Below, in pieces: positions 15,815 to 20,495 of a stretch of 20,495 bases of DNA. Source of the DNA: RBG-16-66-20 sp035499575 (GTDB taxonomy: Bacteria > Pseudomonadota > Gammaproteobacteria > Burkholderiales > SG8-39); NCBI GenBank assembly GCA_035499575.1, contig DATJYN010000039.1, positions 1-20,495 on the forward strand. Reading direction: 5' to 3'. Below the pieces are notes generated by a model. It did not search any database and had not been told where the DNA came from. It worked only from the letters and a program-made list of their open reading frames with translations. Within the stretch, counting starts at the first letter, position 1. Every line of letters begins with the position of its first letter. The translations under genes were made by a program, and so were the position numbers.

Positions 15815-16473
15815 ATCTCACGCTGTTTGATCTGGACAACACGCTCCTTGCCTGCGATTCCGACTACGAGTGGGGGCAGTTCCTGGTGGACCGGGGCGTG
15901 CTCGGTCGCGCCGAATACGAGGCGCAGAACGCCGCCTTCTACGAGCAATACAAGGCCGGCACGCTCGATATCCACGAATTCCTCGGCTTCGCGCTGCGCC
16001 CGCTCGCCGAGCACGCGCCGGAAGACCTCGAACGCTGGCACGCGGAATTCATGGCGGCGCGCATCCGCCCAGCGATCAGCGCCGCCGCCAGGGCGCTGGT
16101 GCGCAGGCACCTCGACGAGGGGGACCTGTGCGCCGTGGTCACCGCCACCAACAGCTTCGTGACCGGGCCGATCGCGCGCGAATTCGGCGTGCCGCACCTG
16201 ATCGCGACCGAGCCGGAACGGGTCGCTGGACGCTTTACCGGCCGGGTCGCGGGCGTCCCCTGCTTCCGCGAGGGCAAGATCCGTCGGGTCGACGACTGGC
16301 TCGCGAGCCAGGCACGCGCCCTGAAGGACTTTTCGCAGAGCAGCTTCTACAGCGACTCGCACAACGACCTGCCGCTGTTGGAACGCGTGTCTCGCCCGGT
16401 CGCCGTGGACCCGGACGACAGGCTGGCCGCGGAGGCCGCGCGCCAAGGCTGGCAGGTGATTTCCCTGAGATAA
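15811..16473 (+). CDS. HAD-family phosphatase (subfamily IB, SerB-like)
   Basis: A 220-aa cytosolic phosphohydrolase. Motif I is FDLDNTLLACDSD (catalytic Asp7 and Asp9), motif II is VVTATN, the motif III lysine lies near EGKIRR, and motif IV is YSDSHNDLPLL. The helical cap (about 20-100) is of the C1 type seen in phosphoserine phosphatase and in the histidinol-phosphatase-like proteins found in this locus in betaproteobacteria. The true substrate is not evident. The ATG overlaps the hda stop, with a GAGGG run directly abutting it, so translation is probably coupled. Twelve bases separate it from pcnB. Confidence 0.9.
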   Translation: MNLTLFDLDNTLLACDSDYEWGQFLVDRGVLGRAEYEAQNAAFYEQYKAGTLDIHEFLGFALRPLAEHAPEDLERWHAEFMAARIRPAISAAARALVRRHLDEGDLCAVVTATNSFVTGPIAREFGVPHLIATEPERVAGRFTGRVAGVPCFREGKIRRVDDWLASQARALKDFSQSSFYSDSHNDLPLLERVSRPVAVDPDDRLAAEAARQGWQVISLR

Positions 16474-16485
16474 TCCCCGCGCGCA

Positions 16486-17823
16486 ATGATCAAACGCTTC
16501 ATCCGCCGCGTGTTCGGCCTCGATGCCCCGGGTCCGCGGCGCGTACCGCAGTCGCGCCACCGCGTCACCCGCAATTCGATCAGCAGCAGCGCGCTCAAGG
16601 TTTGCGACGTGCTGGCCGACCGCGGCTATGCAGCCTATGTGGTCGGCGGCGCGGTGCGCGACGTCCTGCTCGACATCGAGCCGAAGGATTTCGACGTCGC
16701 CACCGACGCGCGCCCCGAGCAAATCAAGCCGCTCTTCCGCCGCGCGCTGGTGATCGGGCGCCGCTTCCGCCTGGTGCACGTCATGATGGGCCCCGAAACC
16801 ATCGAAGTCTCGACCTTCCGCGCCGCCGACAGCCAGACCGCCGAGAAGGACGAGCACGGCCGCGTGCTGCGCGACAACGTCTTCGGCAGCCTGGAAGAGG
16901 ACGCGCGGAGGCGCGATTTCACGGTCAACGCGCTCTACTACGACTGCCGCTCCGGCGAGATCATCGACTACCACGGCGGCCTCGCCGACCTGAAGAAGCG
17001 CACGCTGCGTATGATCGGCGACCCCGAGACCCGCTTCCGGGAGGACCCCGTGCGCATGTTGCGCGCGGTGCGCCTCGCGGCGAAACTTGGGCTCACCATC
17101 GACAGCGCGACGCGCGCGCCGATCAAGCGCCTTGCGCCGCTGCTCGAGCACGTGCCGCCACCACGCCTGTTCGAGGAAATGCTCAAGCTGCTGCTATCGG
17201 GCCACGCGAGCGCCTGCCTGCGCCAGCTGCGCAGCGAAGGCCTGCACAAGGGCATGCTGCCGCTGCTCGACGTGATCCTCGACCAGCCGCTGGGCGAGCG
17301 CTTCGTCACGCTGGCGCTGGCGCAGACCGACGAGCGCGTGCGCTCCGACCGGCCGGTGTCGCCGGCGTTCCTGTTCGCCGCACTGCTGTGGCACGAGATC
17401 CTGGCCGCCTGGAAGGCGCGCGAGAAGCGCGGCGAGAGGCGCATCCCGGCGCTGGAGGCGGCAATGGACGAAGTGCTCGAGGCGCAAAGCGGCAAGCTGG
17501 CGATCACGCGCAGGCTCACCGCCACCATGCGCGAAGTCTGGGCGATGCAGCCGCGCTTCGAGGAGCGCTCCGCCCAGCGCCCCTACCGGCTGCTGGAACT
17601 GCCGCGCTTCCGCATGGCCTACGACTTCCTCGCGCTGCGCGCGCAGAGCGGAGAAGTACCGGCAGAGCTCGAAACCTGGTGGCGAACGTTCCAGAGCGCG
17701 GACCACGAGACGCGGGACGCGATGCTGCTGCCTGACACCGGCCCGCACAAGAAACGCCGCCGCAAGCGCCGCGGCAAAAAGGCCGCCGGGTCTCCCGGAC
17801 CGGGCGCGCCGCCGGCGGAATGA
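16486..17823 (+). CDS. pcnB: poly(A) polymerase I
   Basis: Adds poly(A) tails to RNA 3' ends and so promotes decay; also influences plasmid copy number. The 445-aa product has the class II nucleotidyltransferase head VVGGAVRDVLLDIEPKDFD with metal ligands Asp68 and Asp70. GRRFRLVHVMMG is typical of PAP rather than CCA-adding enzymes. RRRDFTVNALYYD and RFREDPVRMLRAVRLAAKLG follow. The C-terminal domain and a strongly basic tail (KKRRRKRRGKKAAG) for RNA binding match E. coli PcnB in layout. No Shine-Dalgarno sequence precedes the ATG. The stop overlaps the folK start (ATGA). Confidence 0.96.
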   Translation: MIKRFIRRVFGLDAPGPRRVPQSRHRVTRNSISSSALKVCDVLADRGYAAYVVGGAVRDVLLDIEPKDFDVATDARPEQIKPLFRRALVIGRRFRLVHVMMGPETIEVSTFRAADSQTAEKDEHGRVLRDNVFGSLEEDARRRDFTVNALYYDCRSGEIIDYHGGLADLKKRTLRMIGDPETRFREDPVRMLRAVRLAAKLGLTIDSATRAPIKRLAPLLEHVPPPRLFEEMLKLLLSGHASACLRQLRSEGLHKGMLPLLDVILDQPLGERFVTLALAQTDERVRSDRPVSPAFLFAALLWHEILAAWKAREKRGERRIPALEAAMDEVLEAQSGKLAITRRLTATMREVWAMQPRFEERSAQRPYRLLELPRFRMAYDFLALRAQSGEVPAELETWWRTFQSADHETRDAMLLPDTGPHKKRRRKRRGKKAAGSPGPGAPPAE

Positions 17824-18299
17824 CGCTCGCCTATGTGGGTCTCGGCGCGAACCTTGGGGATCCGCAACGTACCGTGTCGCAGGCGATGCTGGAGCTCGCA
17901 CAGCTGCCGAAAAGCGCGGTAGCGGGCCGGTCGCCGTTGTACCGCAGCGCCCCGATCGGCTTCAAAGCGCAGCCGGACTTCATCAACGCGGTGGTCAGCC
18001 TGAAGACGGAACTGGCGGCCGAAGCCCTGCTGGATGAACTGCTCGGCATCGAGCTGCGCCACGGGCGCAAACGCAGCCTCCCGAACGCACCGCGGACCCT
18101 GGACCTGGACCTGCTGCTCTACGGCGACCGCGAGCTGTCGACGCGGCGCCTGGCGATCCCCCACCCCCGCATGCACGAGCGCGCCTTCGTCCTGAAACCC
18201 CTGCTCGACCTCGATCCCGGCGCATCGGTTCCGGGCAGGGGGCCTGTTCGGGCACTGCTTGCCGCCTGCAAAGACCAGCCCGTAGAAAGGATCGCCTGA
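17820..18299 (+). CDS. folK: 2-amino-4-hydroxy-6-hydroxymethyldihydropteridine pyrophosphokinase
   Basis: Transfers pyrophosphate from ATP to hydroxymethyl-dihydropterin in folate synthesis; cytosolic. The 159-aa length equals the E. coli enzyme (159). Signatures: YVGLGANLGDP at the start, SPLYRSAPIGFKAQPDFINA, and RTLDLDLLLYG with the metal-binding Asp95 and Asp97. IPHPRMHERAFVLKPLLDL completes the active-site loop. It overlaps pcnB by 4 bases, a well-known gene pair, and is followed after one base by the DUF486 gene. Confidence 0.97.
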   Translation: MTLAYVGLGANLGDPQRTVSQAMLELAQLPKSAVAGRSPLYRSAPIGFKAQPDFINAVVSLKTELAAEALLDELLGIELRHGRKRSLPNAPRTLDLDLLLYGDRELSTRRLAIPHPRMHERAFVLKPLLDLDPGASVPGRGPVRALLAACKDQPVERIA

Positions 18300-18300
18300 C

Positions 18301-18643
18301 ATGCAGATGCCTCCGATTGTCGTCTCCGCCGTCCTGTTGTGCGCCTCGAACGTGTTCATGACTTTCGCCTGGTACGCGCACCTGAAGGAGCTCTACTCCA
18401 AGCCCTGGTGGATCGCTGCGCTGGCGAGCTGGGGTATCGCCCTCTTTGAATACCTGCTGCAGGTGCCGGCCAACCGCGTTGGCTATACGGTGCTTTCGCT
18501 TGCGCAGCTGAAAATCATGCAGGAAGCGATCACGCTTACCGTGTTCGTGCCGTTTGCGTTCCTCTACATGCAGCAGCCGCTCAAGCTCGACTATCTCTGG
18601 GCAAGCCTGTGCATCATGGGCGCCGTCTACTTCATCTTCCGCA

Positions 18644-18651
<8 letters not shown>
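18301..18651 (+). CDS. DMT-type small membrane protein (DUF486 family)
   Basis: A 116-aa, four-helix inner-membrane protein. Hydrophobic segments lie at about 5-26, 36-52, 62-85 and 97-114. It contains the DUF486 hallmark pieces FMTFAWYAHLK, WIAALASWGIALFEYLLQVPANR and LAQLKIMQEAITL. Function of the family is unknown; it belongs to the drug/metabolite-transporter-like four-TM proteins. AAAGGA lies about 10 bases before the ATG. It is inserted between folK and the deoxynucleoside kinase in one tight run, so it is probably co-transcribed with them. Confidence 0.88.
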
Positions 18652-19288
<637 letters not shown>

Positions 19289-19298
19289 TCCGCTCGGC

Positions 19299-19535
19299 CT
19301 AGCTGGGGTAGGGCTCGAACATCATCGACTCGACCGGGCAGCCCATCGCCTGCGCCATCTTGTCCATGGCGTCGTCGGTAAGCTGCACCGCCTGGAAATC
19401 GGCGTCGCCGCCCTTGGACGAAATGAATGCCTTGGCCGCGGCCTCCGTGTTCCAGGTCACCACCGGGTCGGGGCTGACGCCGGCGACCTGCTGGCAGATC
19501 GGGAATCCGTCGGATTTGTAGATGATGGCGTACAT
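19299..19535 (-). CDS. unknown 78-aa protein
   Basis: Starts at ATG 19535 with an excellent GGAGGGG site 5 bases upstream, which is why I prefer it to the in-frame ATG at 19556. The product is a small acidic, soluble protein (MYAIIYKSDGFPICQQVAG at the N-terminus, ending MMFEPYPS), with two cysteines and no membrane segment or known motif. The first dozen residues look like a beta strand followed by a turn. I do not recognise it. It is convergent with the deoxynucleoside kinase (stops 10 bases apart) and divergent from the RpfF-like gene across a 252-base gap. Confidence 0.7.
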   Translation of the reverse strand: MYAIIYKSDGFPICQQVAGVSPDPVVTWNTEAAAKAFISSKGGDADFQAVQLTDDAMDKMAQAMGCPVESMMFEPYPS

Positions 19536-19678
19536 GCAAACCCCTCCGAAAACCATGCGATCGACGACCCGAAAACTTTAACCCAAGTGGGGGGTTTCGG
19601 CTAGAACCCGCCCTAATCATTTCGTCTTGCGGCAAATCCGCTGTTAGCGCAGCAGGCACGAAAAAGCAACACCCTTGT

Positions 19679-19707
19679 TTGCACGAGGGAATTATCAGGC
19701 GTCTAAT
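19679..19707 (+). promoter_or_regulatory. weak candidate sigma70 promoter for the RpfF-like gene
   Basis: TCTAAT (19702-19707) matches 5/6 of the -10 consensus. TTGCAC (19679-19684), 17 bp upstream, shares only TTG with the -35 consensus. The predicted start near 19714 would give a leader of about 74 bases containing the G-rich and C-rich complementary tracts described separately. Tentative. Confidence 0.3.
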
Positions 19708-19751
19708 GGCTGCGGGAGGTGCCGGGCGGGGCTCGGTGCCAAGGTCTACCA

Positions 19752-19775
19752 CCCCTCCGCAAGGGGGATTCTTTT
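19752..19775 (+). terminator. terminator-like hairpin in the leader of the RpfF-like gene (possible attenuator)
   Basis: CCCCT (19752-19756) pairs with AGGGG (19762-19766) around a CCGCA loop, followed closely by ATTCTTTT (19768-19775). It sits immediately before the GGGGG Shine-Dalgarno tract (19776-19780). The stem is short (5 bp), so a full terminator is doubtful, but the same C-tract could also pair with the Shine-Dalgarno tract or with GGAGG (19714-19718) upstream. Confidence 0.35.
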
Positions 19776-19787
19776 GGGGGAAATGTC

Positions 19788-20495
19788 ATGAGCGATATGC
19801 GCGATGCCACAGGCCTGAGAGGGCTCTGCAAGTCGTATGCCGAAGTGCAGTACGAGTACGAACCGGCGACGGGAACCGTCTGGGGCTGGATGAACCAGCG
19901 CGGCAATCCCTGCTTCAACCTTGGCCTGCTCAAGGATTTGCGCTCGTTCGGCGGGGAATTGACGGCCAACAGCGGTCACGTCGAGTTCGAAGGCGCCATG
20001 CACAAGGCGCATTACTACGTGGCTGGCTCAAAGGTACCGCGGGTCTATAACCTTGGCGGCGACCTGGCGCTATTTCTGCTGTTGATCCGTTCGCGCGACC
20101 GTGATGCGCTCGCACACTACGCCAAGTTGTGCATCGACAATATTCACGCACGCGTGCAGAACTATTTCTGCCCGACGCTGACGACCATCTCGCTGGTGCA
20201 AGGCGACGCACTGGGCGGCGGCTTCGAGACTGCACTCGCTTCGGACGTCATTGTCGCCGAGGAATCGGCGATGCTCGGCCTGCCCGAGATCCTGTTCAAC
20301 CTGTTCCCGGGCATGGGCGCCTACAGCCTGCTGGCGCGGCGCGCGAGCCCGCGCATCGCCGAGGAATTGATCTTCTCGGGCAAGATTCTCCCTGCGGCGA
20401 AGTTGCATGAGATGGGCATCATCGACGTCCTCGCCAAGGATGGCGAAGGTGAATCCGCCGTGCAGACATGGATCGCGAAGAATACGCGCCGGCGC
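19788..20495 (+). CDS. RpfF-like enoyl-CoA hydratase, probable diffusible signal factor (DSF) synthase (partial)
   Basis: The first 236 codons of a crotonase-fold protein that runs off the right edge; full-length relatives have about 285-290 aa. It matches Xanthomonas RpfF, as I recall that sequence, in VYNLGGDLALF, ISLVQGDALGGGFETAL and LGLPEILFNLFPGMGAYSLL. Both RpfF catalytic glutamates (in GGGFE and in LPE) are present. RpfF-type enzymes dehydrate 3-hydroxyacyl-ACP and release cis-2-unsaturated fatty-acid signals. The long N-terminal extension before NLGGD is RpfF-like rather than typical of beta-oxidation hydratases. The ATG at 19788 has GGGGGAA 7 bases upstream; the ATG at 19783 is out of frame. 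The sensor partner, if any, would lie beyond the window. Confidence 0.85.
   Translation, partial: MSDMRDATGLRGLCKSYAEVQYEYEPATGTVWGWMNQRGNPCFNLGLLKDLRSFGGELTANSGHVEFEGAMHKAHYYVAGSKVPRVYNLGGDLALFLLLIRSRDRDALAHYAKLCIDNIHARVQNYFCPTLTTISLVQGDALGGGFETALASDVIVAEESAMLGLPEILFNLFPGMGAYSLLARRASPRIAEELIFSGKILPAAKLHEMGIIDVLAKDGEGESAVQTWIAKNTRRR

Larger units (their letters stand above)
19536..19787. other. 252-bp non-coding region upstream of the RpfF-like gene
   Basis: No plausible gene lies here. It holds several small inverted repeats: GGGTT/AACCC about 19592-19608, GCGG/CCGC at 19629-19641, and GCTG/CAGC at 19640-19653. It also holds a candidate weak promoter and a structured leader next to the RpfF-like start. 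The part up to about 19600 probably carries the promoter of the 78-aa gene on the minus strand, though I see only TAAAGT (19580-19575) without a -35 partner. No match to a riboswitch class I know. Confidence 0.6.

Noticed and set aside
15676..17735. Long alternative frames on both strands over the HAD and pcnB genes
   Set aside because: Both are Arg- or Ala-rich shadows of two well-identified genes with intact catalytic motifs.
19654..19668. Sigma54-like AGGCACG...GC element upstream of the RpfF-like gene
   Set aside because: The GG and GC dinucleotides are 11 bases apart instead of the required 12 and the -12 part (AGCAA) does not match TTGCW; sigma54 promoters do not tolerate this spacing change.
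19711..19780. Known riboswitch (c-di-GMP-I, SAM/SAH, glycine, TPP, FMN, cobalamin)
   Set aside because: None of the conserved core motifs I know for these classes can be found in the leader; only generic complementary tracts are present.

Overview
This is a high-GC (roughly two-thirds G+C by eye), gene-dense bacterial chromosome segment that most resembles a betaproteobacterium (Burkholderiales, Rhodocyclales or a relative). Three things point there. The gene order hda / HAD phosphatase / pcnB / folK / deoxynucleoside kinase, divergent from purM, is a familiar betaproteobacterial arrangement. apbC and dcd sit divergent from metG. A Bug-family (tripartite tricarboxylate) solute-binding protein is present. 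There is no rRNA, tRNA, CRISPR array or recognisable insertion sequence.

Layout. 1-88 (-): start of an unidentified gene with a near-consensus sigma70 promoter just upstream. 154-1799 (-): dcd and apbC, overlapping by 4 bp. 1841-3952 (+): metG, whose anticodon-binding part (about 3031-3480) has a lower-GC, different codon signature and looks like an imported segment. 3947-4212: a very AT-rich repeat and promoter patch, a hairpin touching a start codon, and a 67-aa ribbon-helix-helix protein. 4217-5920 (+): a SulP anion transporter. 5930-6325 (-): a membrane-anchored pilin-like protein. 6411-7806 (+): acylphosphatase and an odd FAD-oxidase-like protein. 7803-11258 (-): dnaE, sharing a CTAG stop site with the preceding convergent gene. 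11302-14152 (+): a three-gene overlapping operon (EamA exporter, luciferase-like monooxygenase, Bug binding protein). 14154-15164 (-): purM. 15218-19288 (+): hda, HAD hydrolase, pcnB, folK, DUF486 membrane protein and deoxynucleoside kinase, mostly overlapping. 19299-19535 (-): an unknown 78-aa protein. 19536-19787: the largest gene-free stretch. 19788-20495 (+): a truncated-by-window RpfF-like crotonase.

Much of the segment is housekeeping: nucleotide and folate metabolism (dcd, purM, folK, dNK), replication (dnaE, hda), RNA metabolism (pcnB), translation (metG) and Fe-S assembly (apbC). The accessory interest lies in four places: the RpfF-like diffusible-signal-factor synthase and its structured leader, the RHH/SulP pair with its repeat-rich control region, the mosaic metG, and two small or degenerate proteins (pilin-like, FAD-oxidase-like) that keep a fold signature but lack a defining motif.
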